This document shows, piece by piece, positions 15,676-23,813 of a stretch of DNA of 64,000 bases. The position numbers and the translations under genes are program-made. The notes under the pieces are model-generated. The model worked only from the letters and a program-made list of their open reading frames with translations, was not told the DNA's origin and made no database searches. The stretch lies in the NCBI GenBank assembly GCA_035532535.1, contig DATKQT010000040.1:24204-88203 (forward strand), in the 5' to 3' direction. Source of the stretch: Palsa-739 sp035532535. Its GTDB lineage: Bacteria > Actinomycetota > Thermoleophilia > Gaiellales > Gaiellaceae. Within the stretch, counting starts at the first letter, position 1. Each line of letters starts with the position of its first letter.

Positions 15676-16693
15676 CGTCGCCGTCGCTCTCGCGGCGGTC
15701 TGGGCCGTCCCTGCGGCAGCGTCTCGCAGCGGAACCGTGATCATCGCGCCGCTGCGCGGCGCCCCGACGCCGTCGTTGCTTGCACGCGTCGCAGCCGGCC
15801 AGGTCGGCGGCGTGCTCCTGCTCGGCAACGGCTGGACGAGCGCACGGACAACCGCAGCGGCCGTCGCCCGGCTGCAAGCGGTCGCGTGTAGGCGTGGCTC
15901 GCCGCTGCTCGTCGGGGTCGATCAGGAAGGCGGATCGGTGCGACGGCTGCCGTGGGCGGCGCCCACGCTCGCGGCGGCGGCGATGGGAACGGCGACCGAG
16001 GCGCACGCGCAGGCGGCGGCAGCAGCACCCGCGCTGCGGCAGGCCCGCGTCGGCATCGACTTCGCGCCCGTCGCCGACACGATCTCGACGCCGCGCAGCT
16101 TCCTCGGCACGCGTTCGTTCGGAAGCGACCCCTCGCGCGTCGCTCAACTGGCGAGCGCGTTCGTGACCGGGCTCCAGGCGGGCGGCGTGGCAGCGACCGT
16201 GAAGCACTTCCCCGGGCTCGGAAGCGCTGTGGCGAGCACCGACGACCGAGCCGTGACGATCAGCCGCAACGCTGCGTTCCTCACCGCGCGCCTCGCGCCG
16301 TTCAAGGCCGCGATCGCAGCCGGAGCAAAGCTCGTGATGGTGTCGAATGCGTCGTATCCGGCGCTGGACCAGAGCGGCGTGCAGGCCGTCTTCTCGCACG
16401 CGATCGTCACCGGCCTCCTGCGCGACACGCTCGGCTTCAAGGGCGTCGTCGTGACGGATGCGCTCGACGCGGGGGCGGTCGCGCACGTTCCGGACGCGCC
16501 GGCCCGCGCCCTTGCGGCCGGCGTCGATCTCATGCTCTACAGCGAGACGGCCGCGAGCGAAGCGGGCTATGCGAGCCTCGTCCACGACGCGGCCGCGAGC
16601 GCAACCGTGCGCGCCGAGCTGTCAGCGGCGGTGCAGCAGGTGAATGCGCTGAAGACATGGCTCGCCGCCCACGGCGGCGCAACCTGCGGCTAG
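15569..16693 (+). CDS. Secreted glycoside hydrolase family 3 protein (NagZ-like)
   Basis: This GH3 catalytic domain has VDQEGGSVRRL, IDFAPVADT, KHFPGLGS (the conserved Lys-His of the family) and GVVVTDALDAGAV carrying the presumed nucleophile Asp. It resembles NagZ-type beta-N-acetylhexosaminidases, which release GlcNAc from peptidoglycan or chitin fragments, although the DSH-type loop is altered (STDD). A positively charged run (RRRRWLARS) followed by a hydrophobic stretch ending AVPAAAS predicts export. The GTG at 15569 is the only upstream start and lies 107 bp inside the ATPase gene. It would feed GlcNAc-containing sugars to the importer. Its TAG stop overlaps that of era in a CTAG. Confidence 0.8.
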   Translation: MLRSASRSILLGSTISTTRPETVSPAPRRRRWLARSVAVALAAVWAVPAAASRSGTVIIAPLRGAPTPSLLARVAAGQVGGVLLLGNGWTSARTTAAAVARLQAVACRRGSPLLVGVDQEGGSVRRLPWAAPTLAAAAMGTATEAHAQAAAAAPALRQARVGIDFAPVADTISTPRSFLGTRSFGSDPSRVAQLASAFVTGLQAGGVAATVKHFPGLGSAVASTDDRAVTISRNAAFLTARLAPFKAAIAAGAKLVMVSNASYPALDQSGVQAVFSHAIVTGLLRDTLGFKGVVVTDALDAGAVAHVPDAPARALAAGVDLMLYSETAASEAGYASLVHDAAASATVRAELSAAVQQVNALKTWLAAHGGATCG

Positions 16694-17550
16694 ACGCCGA
16701 GCCGGTCGAGCTGCGACTCGTCGGCGCGCCAGCGCGGCCGCACCTTGACGACGAGCTCGAGGAAGACCTGATGTCCGACGAGTGCCTCGATCTCCGGCCG
16801 GGCGCGCGTGCCGATGTCCTTGACGATCCCGCCGCCCTTGCCGACCACGATCTGCTTCTGCGACTCGGTCTCGACGAGCAGGAACGCGCGAATCACCTTC
16901 TCCCCGATCTCCTCGATCTCGACGGAGATGGCATGGGGGATCTCGTCGCGCGTCAGCCAGAGCGCCTTTTCACGAATCAGCTCGCCGATCTGCGCCTCGA
17001 CCGTGAGATCCGTCCGCTGCTCCCGCGGGAAGTAGAGCGGCCCCTCCGGCAAGAGCCCGACGAGCTCGGTGCGCAGCTCGGCGATGCCGTCACCGGTCTT
17101 CGCGCTCACCGGATGGAGCGCGTGGAAGTTCCCCAGCCGCGCGGCTGCGTTCATCTGCTCGGCGATGTGCCCCGCCTTCAGGCGGTCGACCTTGTTGAGG
17201 GCGATCACGACCGGCACCTCGAGGGCGAAGACCCGAGAGGCGATGAAACGGTCGCCGGCGCCGATCCGCTCGCGTGCGGAGAGCACGAACACGACGACGT
17301 CGACCTCCTCGAACGACCGGTCGACCGTGTGCTGCATCCGCTCGGTGAGCGCGTCGCGGGGACGCTGGAAGCCGGGCAGGTCGGCGAGCACGAGCTGGTA
17401 GTCGTCGCCGTTCGCGATCCCGAAGATCCTCCGCCGCGTCGTCTGCGGCTTGTCGGAGACGATTGCGACCTTGCCGCCGCAGAGGGCGTTCACGAGCGTC
17501 GACTTGCCGACGTTCGGCCGGCCGGCGATGGCGACGAAGCCCGACTTCAC
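16690..17550 (-). CDS. era: GTPase Era
   Basis: Era binds the 3' end of 16S rRNA and helps mature the 30S subunit. The 286-residue protein has G1 GRPNVGKST, switch DKPQTTRRR, G3 DLPGF, G4 NKVDR, and a C-terminal KH domain with VGKGGGIVKDIG near residue 235. The GTG start overlaps the cdd stop (GTGA). It is the last gene of the long translation and envelope cluster, and its stop shares a CTAG with the convergent GH3 gene. Confidence 0.97.
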   Translation of the reverse strand: MKSGFVAIAGRPNVGKSTLVNALCGGKVAIVSDKPQTTRRRIFGIANGDDYQLVLADLPGFQRPRDALTERMQHTVDRSFEEVDVVVFVLSARERIGAGDRFIASRVFALEVPVVIALNKVDRLKAGHIAEQMNAAARLGNFHALHPVSAKTGDGIAELRTELVGLLPEGPLYFPREQRTDLTVEAQIGELIREKALWLTRDEIPHAISVEIEEIGEKVIRAFLLVETESQKQIVVGKGGGIVKDIGTRARPEIEALVGHQVFLELVVKVRPRWRADESQLDRLGV

Positions 17551-17918
17551 GAGGGAAGATCCCAGGTGTCCGGGAGCAGCTCGTCCGCCGCGTAGTCGGC
17601 GATCGTGCCGTCGGCGCGGCGGAACCACACGCGCCCCACACGCCATTCGTGCAGCCATTGGCGGCATCCGCCGCACGGCGATGCCGTGATGCCGATCGCG
17701 TCGATCTCGCCCGGACGGACGCCGGCGGTCGCGGCGGCGACGATGGCGGACTTCTCCGCGCAGACGCCGAGCGGATAGGCGGCGTTCTCGACGTTCACCC
17801 CGTCGAAGACGCGGCCGTCGGCCGTCAGGAGCGACGCCCCGACGAGGTACTTCGAGTACGGCGCATATGCATTCGCGGCAGCCGCCTCCGCGCGCTCGAC
17901 GAGCTCCGGGCCCGTCAC
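17547..17918 (-). CDS. cdd: Cytidine deaminase
   Basis: At 123 residues this matches the homotetrameric zinc cytidine deaminases of pyrimidine salvage. The zinc and proton-shuttle motifs are VCAEKSAI (Cys and Glu; Lys replaces the more usual Arg) and PCGGCRQ. The substrate-binding NVENAAYPLG is intact. It lies between dgkA-PAP2 and era, overlapping both by four bases, an order common in Gram-positive genomes. Confidence 0.95.
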   Translation of the reverse strand: MTGPELVERAEAAAANAYAPYSKYLVGASLLTADGRVFDGVNVENAAYPLGVCAEKSAIVAAATAGVRPGEIDAIGITASPCGGCRQWLHEWRVGRVWFRRADGTIADYAADELLPDTWDLPS

Positions 17919-18682
17919 GTCAGCACCTGGAAGACCACGAGCGTCACGAGCGCGCCGAGCGCGCCGCCGTACAGGACCTCGAGCCGCGAGTGGACGCCGG
18001 CCTCGACCCGCGTCTGCGCGACGAGCAGGGCCATGACGAACGTGAGTGACGAGATCAGGAAGCGATGGTGGTCGTCCGCGACGTAGGTAGCAGCCATCCA
18101 GCCGGCGAAAGCGACGCCCGCGTGGCCGGACGGCAGTCCGCCGCGCAGCGGCGTGCCGCTGCGCGTCAGCGCCTTGGTGGTGATGACGACGAGGACGACG
18201 AGGACGAGCGCCACGAGCGTGATCTCGGCCGGCGCGTCGCGGACCCGGTCGAGCACGCGCGCGGTGCGATGCGCGGCAGCGTGCGCGAAGACGAGGTAGC
18301 CGACTGCGAGCGCGGTCACCGAGGCGATGAGGACAGCTCCGGCGGCAATGTCCTTCGCGAGCTTCGCGTTCGGATCGAACGACGTCGTGGAGACATCGAT
18401 GGCGCCCTCGATCGCGGAATTGATCATCTCCGCGACGAGCACGAACGCGATCGCCATCAGGAGCAGGATGAGATCGTCCCGCCCAACGCCGACCGCCGCC
18501 GCGGCGCCGATGACGACGATGGCGATCACGAAGTGAATCCGGAGGTTCCGCTGCGTGCGAAGGACGTGGATGATCCCTTCGAAGGCATAGTTGAAGCTGT
18601 CGAGCAGCGTCGGCGCCCGCCCCGGCGCCGGGGGCGGTGTTTCACGTACGCGCTCGCGTGGCGGCGGCGTCGTCACTGTCAC
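17915..18682 (-). CDS. Fusion of undecaprenol/diacylglycerol kinase (DgkA) with a PAP2 phosphatase
   Basis: The 255 residues contain two membrane enzymes. Residues about 25-140 are a DgkA-type lipid kinase (SFNYAFEGIIHVLRTQRNLRIHF, then VLVAEMINSAIEGAID with the catalytic Glu). From about residue 150 a PAP2 domain follows with GLPSGHAGVAFA and SRLEVLYGGALGA. In Gram-positive bacteria DgkA phosphorylates undecaprenol and PAP2 enzymes dephosphorylate undecaprenyl pyrophosphate, so both halves may serve the lipid carrier of cell-wall synthesis. A Pro-rich N-terminus precedes the first helix. The GTG start overlaps the ybeY stop (GTGA). Confidence 0.88.
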   Translation of the reverse strand: MTVTTPPPRERVRETPPPAPGRAPTLLDSFNYAFEGIIHVLRTQRNLRIHFVIAIVVIGAAAAVGVGRDDLILLLMAIAFVLVAEMINSAIEGAIDVSTTSFDPNAKLAKDIAAGAVLIASVTALAVGYLVFAHAAAHRTARVLDRVRDAPAEITLVALVLVVLVVITTKALTRSGTPLRGGLPSGHAGVAFAGWMAATYVADDHHRFLISSLTFVMALLVAQTRVEAGVHSRLEVLYGGALGALVTLVVFQVLT

Positions 18683-19053
18683 AGGTGCAGCGCCTCCCTC
18701 GCCTCCATTGTCTCGCCGTGGTCGTACCCGACGAGGTGGAGCACCGCGTGGACGATCGGCGCCCGCCATTCGGCGCCGACGATGTCAGGGCACACGACGA
18801 CGTCCCCGAGCTGGCGCGGAAGCCCGGCGGGCAACTCCTCGAGCCCGTCGAGGGGAAATGCGAGCGCGTCGGTCGCCTCGTCCACGCCGAGATGCTCGAG
18901 CTTCAGCGCACGACTCTCCTCGGGAGAGACGAACGCGAGCCCGAGCTCGCCGGAGTCGACACCCTCGGCAGCCAGCACACGACGAACCAACTCGACGGCG
19001 CCGTCCTCGTCGACGTCGGCGCCCGAGCGGTTCTCGACCTCGACCTCGATCAC
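18679..19053 (-). CDS. ybeY: Endoribonuclease YbeY
   Basis: YbeY is a zinc-dependent RNase that takes part in 16S rRNA 3'-end maturation and ribosome quality control. The metal motif HAVLHLVGYDH sits near the C-terminus, preceded by the TDALAFPL strand. At 124 residues it is somewhat shorter than E. coli YbeY. Its ATG overlaps the phoH stop. The run phoH, ybeY, dgkA, cdd, era is a widely conserved order. Confidence 0.95.
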   Translation of the reverse strand: MIEVEVENRSGADVDEDGAVELVRRVLAAEGVDSGELGLAFVSPEESRALKLEHLGVDEATDALAFPLDGLEELPAGLPRQLGDVVVCPDIVGAEWRAPIVHAVLHLVGYDHGETMEAREALHL

Positions 19054-20009
19054 CGGCGCCGCTGCGTCCCTGTCTGCTCGGAGTGTTTCTTGTACGCCTC
19101 GACGATGCGCTGCACGAGCTTGTGCCGCACGACGTCCTCATGGCCGAAGTGCACGAACGAGATCCCGTCCACGTCGCCGAGGATGTCCTGTACCTGAATG
19201 AGACCGGACGCCTGCTCGCGCGGCAGGTCGACCTGCGTGACGTCCCCAGTGACGACGACCCTGGAGCCGAAGCCGAGGCGCGTCAGGAACATCTGCATCT
19301 GCTCCGGTGAGGTGTTCTGCGCCTCGTCGAGGATGATGAAACTGTCATTCAGGGTCCTGCCGCGCATGTATGCGAGCGGCGCGACCTCGATCGTCCCGCG
19401 CTCGATATACGTATTCAGGCGCTCGGGATCCATGGTGTCGTACAGCGCGTCGAAGAGCGGGCGCATGTACGGGTCGACCTTCGCCGCAATGTCGCCGGGA
19501 AGGAACCCAAGCCGTTCGCCCGCCTCCACCGCGGGACGCGTGAGGATCATTCGCCCTACCTGTCGCTCGGACAGCGCCGCAACGGCAAGCGCGACGGCGA
19601 GGTATGTCTTGCCCGTGCCGGCGGGCCCGATACCGAACGTGATCGTGCCGTTGCGGATCGCGTCCACGTACCGCTTCTGCGTGACCGTCTTCGGCGTGAT
19701 CCGCTTGCCGCGATGCGACCAGACGACGTCCTCGAAGATGTCGCGGACGTCCTCAGCCTGGTCGATCGCGTTGAGGATCGTGTCGATCGTGCCGGCGCCG
19801 ACCTCCTGGCCGCTCTCGACGAGCTCGACGAGCTCCTCCACGACTGCCCGGGCCTCCGAGACCTTGGCGTCGTCGCCGTCGAGCGTGAGCCGGTTGCCGC
19901 GGAGGTTGATCGTGCAGCCGAGCCGCTCCCGGAGCGCGCCGAGAACACCGTCGCCGATCCCGGCGAGCTCGGCCGCTACGTCGTTCGGAACCTCGAGAAC
20001 GTCCTGCAC
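19050..20009 (-). CDS. phoH: PhoH family ATPase
   Basis: This 319-residue cytosolic P-loop protein has an N-terminal KH-like region (LGCTINLRGNRLTLDGD), then the PhoH domain with Walker A GPAGTGKTY, TRPAVEAGERLGFLPGD, and Walker B SFIILDEAQNTS. It is usually linked to RNA metabolism and occurs with YbeY. A TACACT box six bases before the GTG gives it a leaderless promoter of its own, 34 bp after the yqeY stop, so phoH-ybeY-dgkA-cdd-era can be transcribed without the upstream genes. Confidence 0.95.
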   Translation of the reverse strand: MQDVLEVPNDVAAELAGIGDGVLGALRERLGCTINLRGNRLTLDGDDAKVSEARAVVEELVELVESGQEVGAGTIDTILNAIDQAEDVRDIFEDVVWSHRGKRITPKTVTQKRYVDAIRNGTITFGIGPAGTGKTYLAVALAVAALSERQVGRMILTRPAVEAGERLGFLPGDIAAKVDPYMRPLFDALYDTMDPERLNTYIERGTIEVAPLAYMRGRTLNDSFIILDEAQNTSPEQMQMFLTRLGFGSRVVVTGDVTQVDLPREQASGLIQVQDILGDVDGISFVHFGHEDVVRHKLVQRIVEAYKKHSEQTGTQRRR

Positions 20010-20015
20010 ACGATC

Positions 20016-20021
20016 AGTGTA
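20016..20021 (-). promoter_or_regulatory. -10 box (TACACT) of phoH
   Basis: On the minus strand TACACT, six bases, then the phoH GTG. Sequence and spacing are the same as at deoC, which supports an internal leaderless promoter in this cluster. Confidence 0.5.
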
Positions 20022-20043
20022 GGCGGGCTCTCGGTTCGCGCCC

Positions 20044-20487
20044 TTACGCCAGTTTTTCCCTGACGATCTGGCTGACGACGGAGCCGTCGGCGCGGCCGGC
20101 GACCTGTGGCATCACGTCCGCCATGACTCGGCCGAGCTGGGCCATGCTCGTCGCGCCCACCTCCGCGATGGCGTCGTCGACGATCTCCTCGATCTCCTCT
20201 TCGGAGAGCTGCGAGGGCATGAACTCCTCGAGCACCGCGAGCTCGCGCTCCTCGGATGCGGCCTGCTCCTCGCGGCCGCCCGCACGGAACGCCTCCGCCG
20301 CCTCGACACGGCGCTTGCGCTCGCGCTGGAGGACCTGGAGCTCCTCGTCCTCGGACAGCGGCCGCTGCAGCTCCTTCTCGGAGCCCTTGAGCGCGTTGAG
20401 GATGAGCCGCAGCGCGTCGCGGCGCTCGGCGTCGCGGGCCTTCATGGCCTCGCGCAGCTCCCCCTCGATCGTCTCGATCCGACTCAC
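20044..20487 (-). CDS. GatB/YqeY domain protein
   Basis: This 147-residue helical protein has the YqeY signature: an N-terminal helical region ending in RPLSEDEELQVLQRERKRR, then EEFMPSQLSEEEIEEIV, ATSMAQLGRVMADVMPQVAGRADGSVVSQIVREKL. The fold is the tRNA-binding tail of the GatB amidotransferase subunit, so a role near tRNA is likely but unproven. The GTG start overlaps the HIT stop (GTGA) and has GGAGGA just upstream. Confidence 0.92.
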   Translation of the reverse strand: MSRIETIEGELREAMKARDAERRDALRLILNALKGSEKELQRPLSEDEELQVLQRERKRRVEAAEAFRAGGREEQAASEERELAVLEEFMPSQLSEEEIEEIVDDAIAEVGATSMAQLGRVMADVMPQVAGRADGSVVSQIVREKLA

Positions 20488-20813
20488 GTGATCCTCCCGG
20501 TCAAGCCGCCGCCCAGCACGTGCCAATGGAGATGGAACACCGTCTGGCCGGCTCCCGCACCGGCGTTGACGACGACACGGTAGTCGCTCAGCCCCGCTCC
20601 TGCAGCGACGGCGGCGATGAAGTCGAGCATGCGCTTGTCCTCGTCGGCGGTGAACTCGGCGATGTGGTGGAAGCTGTCGATGTGCCGCTCGGGGATGACG
20701 AGCAGGTGCGTCCCTGCCTGCGGGTTGATGTCGCGGATCGCGACGAAACCGTCGATGGCCGCGACGTGGTCGCCCTCCCGGTAGAGCCGGCAGAAGAGGC
20801 AATCCTCAGGCAG
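20484..20813 (-). CDS. HIT family nucleotide hydrolase with a CTG start
   Basis: The frame encodes 109 residues typical of HINT/HIT phosphoramidases: CLFCR near the N-terminus, FVAIRDINPQAGTHLLVIPERH, and the triad HLHWHVLGG near the C-terminus. No ATG, GTG or TTG exists in frame before the essential CLFC segment; upstream of it comes only a stop, AGGAGG and then CTG. The CTG at 20813 is preceded at good spacing by a strong GAGGAGG, so initiation at CTG is the simplest reading. It overlaps the 3' end of mtaB by eight bases. HIT proteins cleave AMP-lysine-like phosphoramidates; the physiological substrate is unknown. Confidence 0.85.
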   Translation of the reverse strand: MPEDCLFCRLYREGDHVAAIDGFVAIRDINPQAGTHLLVIPERHIDSFHHIAEFTADEDKRMLDFIAAVAAGAGLSDYRVVVNAGAGAGQTVFHLHWHVLGGGLTGRIT

Positions 20814-21999
20814 CGAGGATCCCCTCCTCGGTCACCGAGACTCCGCGGACGCGCACGAAGCGACCGATCTCGTGGCCGTTGACGATCCACGGCGAGTAGT
20901 CGTCGCCGTACCCGCGGCCGGGCCGGTCGACGAGGACGATGTCGTCGCGGCCGATCTTCGTCCGCCACCGGGTACGAGACGCGTCGTCGGAAAGCTCGCG
21001 CAGACGCGCGCTCCGCTCCCGCTTCACCGTAGGCGCGACCGGATCGTCGTGCTCGGTGACCGTCCCCGGTCGAGGCGAGTACGGGAAGACGTGCAGCTTC
21101 GTCAAACCTGCTTCGCGGGCGATGCGAAGCGTGTTCGCGAACGCGGCCTCGTCTTCTGCCGGGAAGCCGACGATGACGTCGCTCGTCAGGTTGAACTCGT
21201 CCTGCAGCGGCGCGAGCCGGCGTAGGAACGTCTGCGCGGAGTAGCGCCGACCCATCGCACGCAGCACGCCGTCATCGCCGGACTGGAGCGGCACGTGCAG
21301 GTGCCTGCTCACGTTCGGCGTTTCGCGCAGCGCGGCGACGAGCGCATCGTTCACATGGTTGATCTCGATCGACGACAGCCGCAGGCGTTCGAGGCCGGGT
21401 GTCCCACCCGCCGCGCGGATGAGCCGCGGCAGATCGTACCCTGCTTCGCGGTCGCGGTAGCAGCCGAGATTGATGCCGGTGAGCACGACCTCGCGATGTC
21501 CCTGAGCGACGCGACGCGCGATATCGGCGAGCACCGCGGGAGCGCGCCGGCTGCGCGAAGCACCGCGCACGAGGGGAATGACGCAGAAGTTGCACGAGAA
21601 GCTGCAGCCGTCCTGCACCTTGACGAAGGCGCGCACGCGATCGAGTCGCGCGTCGCCCCGCACGCAGCCGATCGCGCCGACGTCGCCTGCGACGAACGAG
21701 GGTGTCTCCTCACTCCGCCGTGCGACGACGACCACATTGGACGGCAGGCCGGCGAATGCATGCCCGGCGAGGTTGGCGCCGCAGCCGGTTATGTACACGC
21801 GGCGGTGCGTCCGGGCAGCGCGGGCGGCAGCCTTGCGCGACTTCGCCACCGCCTCGTTCGTGACGCAGCACGTGTTCACGACGGCGACCTCGGAGTCGTC
21901 GCACTCGGCGTGACCGCCGCCGAGGAGCGCTTCGCGCACCTCGTGCGCATCGACGTGCGAGACCTTGCAGCCCAGGAACTGGACGGAGAACGTCGTCAT
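20806..21999 (-). CDS. mtaB: tRNA (N6-threonylcarbamoyladenosine(37)-C2)-methylthiotransferase
   Basis: This 397-residue radical-SAM protein thiomethylates t6A37 in tRNAs that read ANN codons. The N-terminal UPF0004 domain has FLGCKVSHVDAHE, NTCCVTNEA and ITGCGAN, whose Cys bind the auxiliary cluster. The radical-SAM triad is DGCSFSCNFC near residue 135, followed by GEVVLTGINLG-type motifs (here REVVLTGINLG) and PLQSGDDGVL. A TRAM-like C-terminus closes the protein. N replaces the more usual second Cys spacing residues of MiaB, and the overall length and VNTCCVTN favour MtaB. The start overlaps prmA (ATGA). Confidence 0.92.
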   Translation of the reverse strand: MTTFSVQFLGCKVSHVDAHEVREALLGGGHAECDDSEVAVVNTCCVTNEAVAKSRKAAARAARTHRRVYITGCGANLAGHAFAGLPSNVVVVARRSEETPSFVAGDVGAIGCVRGDARLDRVRAFVKVQDGCSFSCNFCVIPLVRGASRSRRAPAVLADIARRVAQGHREVVLTGINLGCYRDREAGYDLPRLIRAAGGTPGLERLRLSSIEINHVNDALVAALRETPNVSRHLHVPLQSGDDGVLRAMGRRYSAQTFLRRLAPLQDEFNLTSDVIVGFPAEDEAAFANTLRIAREAGLTKLHVFPYSPRPGTVTEHDDPVAPTVKRERSARLRELSDDASRTRWRTKIGRDDIVLVDRPGRGYGDDYSPWIVNGHEIGRFVRVRGVSVTEEGILAA

Positions 22000-22682
22000 G
22001 GACGGAATTCGAGCACGTCCGCCGCCCAGCCGTCCAGCACACGGCGGTCGAGGCGTTGCCATCCGGCTGCACGCGGCTCGTCCCGCTCGAGATAGCCGGA
22101 GACGATCGCGCGCTCGACGTGCAGCTTGGGCAGCAGGCCCTCGACCGCGTCGAGCGCGATGTTCATCACGGCGAGCGCCGCCGGTCGCAGCTCGTCGAGG
22201 ACGTCGACCCCGACGCCGTTCTCCGCTGCGTTCGCAGCAGTCGTCTCCATTGCAACGTCGTCGAGGTCGAACGCGCCGACGGGCGCGAAGCCCAGCTTCG
22301 CGGCCGCGATGGAGAGCACGCCCGAGCCGGAGCCGACGTCGACGAGGCTCGTCGGCTCGGCCTCCTGCAGGAGCTCGAGGCAGAGCCGCGTGGTCGGATG
22401 CGCGCCGGTGCCGAACGCGCGACCGGGATCGATCACGACGGGGATCAGCCCCGTAGGCGGCGACTCCCAGGGCGGCCCGACCCACAGTCGCCCGATGGCG
22501 ACTCCATGGTGGAAGTCCTTCCACGCGTCCTCCCACCCGTCGCGCACGTCCTCGGCCTCGATCATGTCGAAGCCGACGGGCGGCTCGTCCGCGTAGACGG
22601 CGAACGCGCCGTCGAGCTCTTCGACGCCTTCGGGAAAGAGATGGAGCAGCAGCAGGAGCTCCGGCTCGCCGCCGACGATCAC
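21996..22682 (-). CDS. prmA: Ribosomal protein L11 methyltransferase
   Basis: PrmA methylates lysines of ribosomal protein L11. The SAM site is VDVGSGSGVLSIAA, followed by GAFDLDDVAMETTAANAA; the family motif FGTGAHPTTRLCLELL and the ALAVMNIALD strand are present. The N-terminal domain is short. The GTG at 22682 is the first usual start codon. However, a CTG at 22694 in the same frame forms a CTGA overlap with the dnaJ stop and would add four residues (LKRY), which look like the family N-terminus, so the true start may be that CTG. Its stop overlaps mtaB. Confidence 0.9.
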   Translation of the reverse strand: MIVGGEPELLLLLHLFPEGVEELDGAFAVYADEPPVGFDMIEAEDVRDGWEDAWKDFHHGVAIGRLWVGPPWESPPTGLIPVVIDPGRAFGTGAHPTTRLCLELLQEAEPTSLVDVGSGSGVLSIAAAKLGFAPVGAFDLDDVAMETTAANAAENGVGVDVLDELRPAALAVMNIALDAVEGLLPKLHVERAIVSGYLERDEPRAAGWQRLDRRVLDGWAADVLEFRP

Positions 22683-22690
22683 GTAGCGCT

Positions 22691-23800
22691 TCAGCGGAAG
22701 GCGCTCTTGAGCTTGTCGAAGAAGCCGTCGTCGGGCTTGTACGTCCGCTCGTCCGCGTGCGCGTCGAAGTCGTGGAGCAGCAGGCGCTGCTCGTCGGTCA
22801 GGTGCCGCGGCACGACGACGTTCACGAGCACGCGCTGGTCGCCGCGGCCGAAGCCCTGCAACACGGGCATCCCCTTGCCGCGGAGCACGCGGACCGTGCC
22901 GGGCTGCGTCCCGGCCTCGAACTCGATCTCTTCGGCGCCGTCGAGTGTCGGAACGCCGACGGTCGCGCCGAGCGCAGCCTGCGTCATCGTCAGGTCGACA
23001 GTGGAGAAGATGTCGTTGCCCTCGCGCACGAAGCGCTGGTCGGGGCGCACGCGGACGCGGACGTAGGCGTCGCCGGCCCGTGCGCCGAGCGAGCCTGCGT
23101 GCCCTTCGCCGCTGAGCCGGATCTGCTGGCCGTCGTGAATGCCCGGCGGGATGTCGACGTCGAGCCGCCGTTCCTCGACGACGCGGGCGGCTCCTTCGCA
23201 GACGGTGCACGGCGTCTCGATCTTCCGGCCGGACCCGCCACACGTCGGGCAGGCCTGTGTGCGCACGAACTCGCCGAAGACGCTGCGCGAGATCTGCTGC
23301 AGACGTCCCGCGCCGCCGCAGGTCGGGCACGTCGTGATCGCGCTTCCCGGCTCGGCGCCGTCGCCGCCACAGTGCGTGCACGTCACGGCGACGCGGAACG
23401 GCACCTTGCGGGTCGTGCCGCGCGCGGCTTCGACGAGCTCGATCTCGACCTCGGCGGCGAGGTCGGGGCCGCGCGACTGGGCGCGCGCGCCGACGAGGTC
23501 GTCGCCGAAGAACGCGGCGAAGAGGTCGGAGAGGCTGCCGAAGTCGAAGTGGCCCGGCTGGAACCCGCCGCTGCGCAAGCCGGCGTGGCCGTACCGGTCG
23601 TACAACTCACGCGTCTCCGACTTCGAGAGCACTTCGTAGGCCTCGACGACCTCGCGGAAACGCTCGTCCGCGTCGGGCGCGGTGGAGACGTCCGGGTGCA
23701 GCTCGCGGGCGAGCCGGCGAAAGGCCTTCTTGATGTCCCCCTCGTCCGCGCCGCGCGAGATGCCGAGGAGCTCGTAGTAGTCGCGCTCCGTCGTGGCCAT
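22691..23800 (-). CDS. dnaJ: Chaperone DnaJ
   Basis: This 369-residue co-chaperone stimulates DnaK. It has a J domain with the HPD motif (ELHPDV near residue 36) and a zinc domain with four CxxCxG-like repeats (CTHCGGDG, CPTCGGAG, CPTCGGSG, CTVCEGA; the last departs from the consensus), then two C-terminal substrate domains. The Gly/Phe linker is short. A TAACCT box whose first three bases are the hrcA stop codon lies seven bases before the ATG, so dnaJ can start from its own leaderless promoter. Confidence 0.96.
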   Translation of the reverse strand: MATTERDYYELLGISRGADEGDIKKAFRRLARELHPDVSTAPDADERFREVVEAYEVLSKSETRELYDRYGHAGLRSGGFQPGHFDFGSLSDLFAAFFGDDLVGARAQSRGPDLAAEVEIELVEAARGTTRKVPFRVAVTCTHCGGDGAEPGSAITTCPTCGGAGRLQQISRSVFGEFVRTQACPTCGGSGRKIETPCTVCEGAARVVEERRLDVDIPPGIHDGQQIRLSGEGHAGSLGARAGDAYVRVRVRPDQRFVREGNDIFSTVDLTMTQAALGATVGVPTLDGAEEIEFEAGTQPGTVRVLRGKGMPVLQGFGRGDQRVLVNVVVPRHLTDEQRLLLHDFDAHADERTYKPDDGFFDKLKSAFR

Positions 23801-23807
23801 GGAGACG

Positions 23808-23813
23808 AGGTTA
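23808..23813 (-). promoter_or_regulatory. -10 box (TAACCT) of dnaJ, overlapping the hrcA stop codon
   Basis: The TAA stop of hrcA is the first half of TAACCT on the minus strand; seven bases later comes the dnaJ ATG. No Shine-Dalgarno sequence is visible there. Confidence 0.45.
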
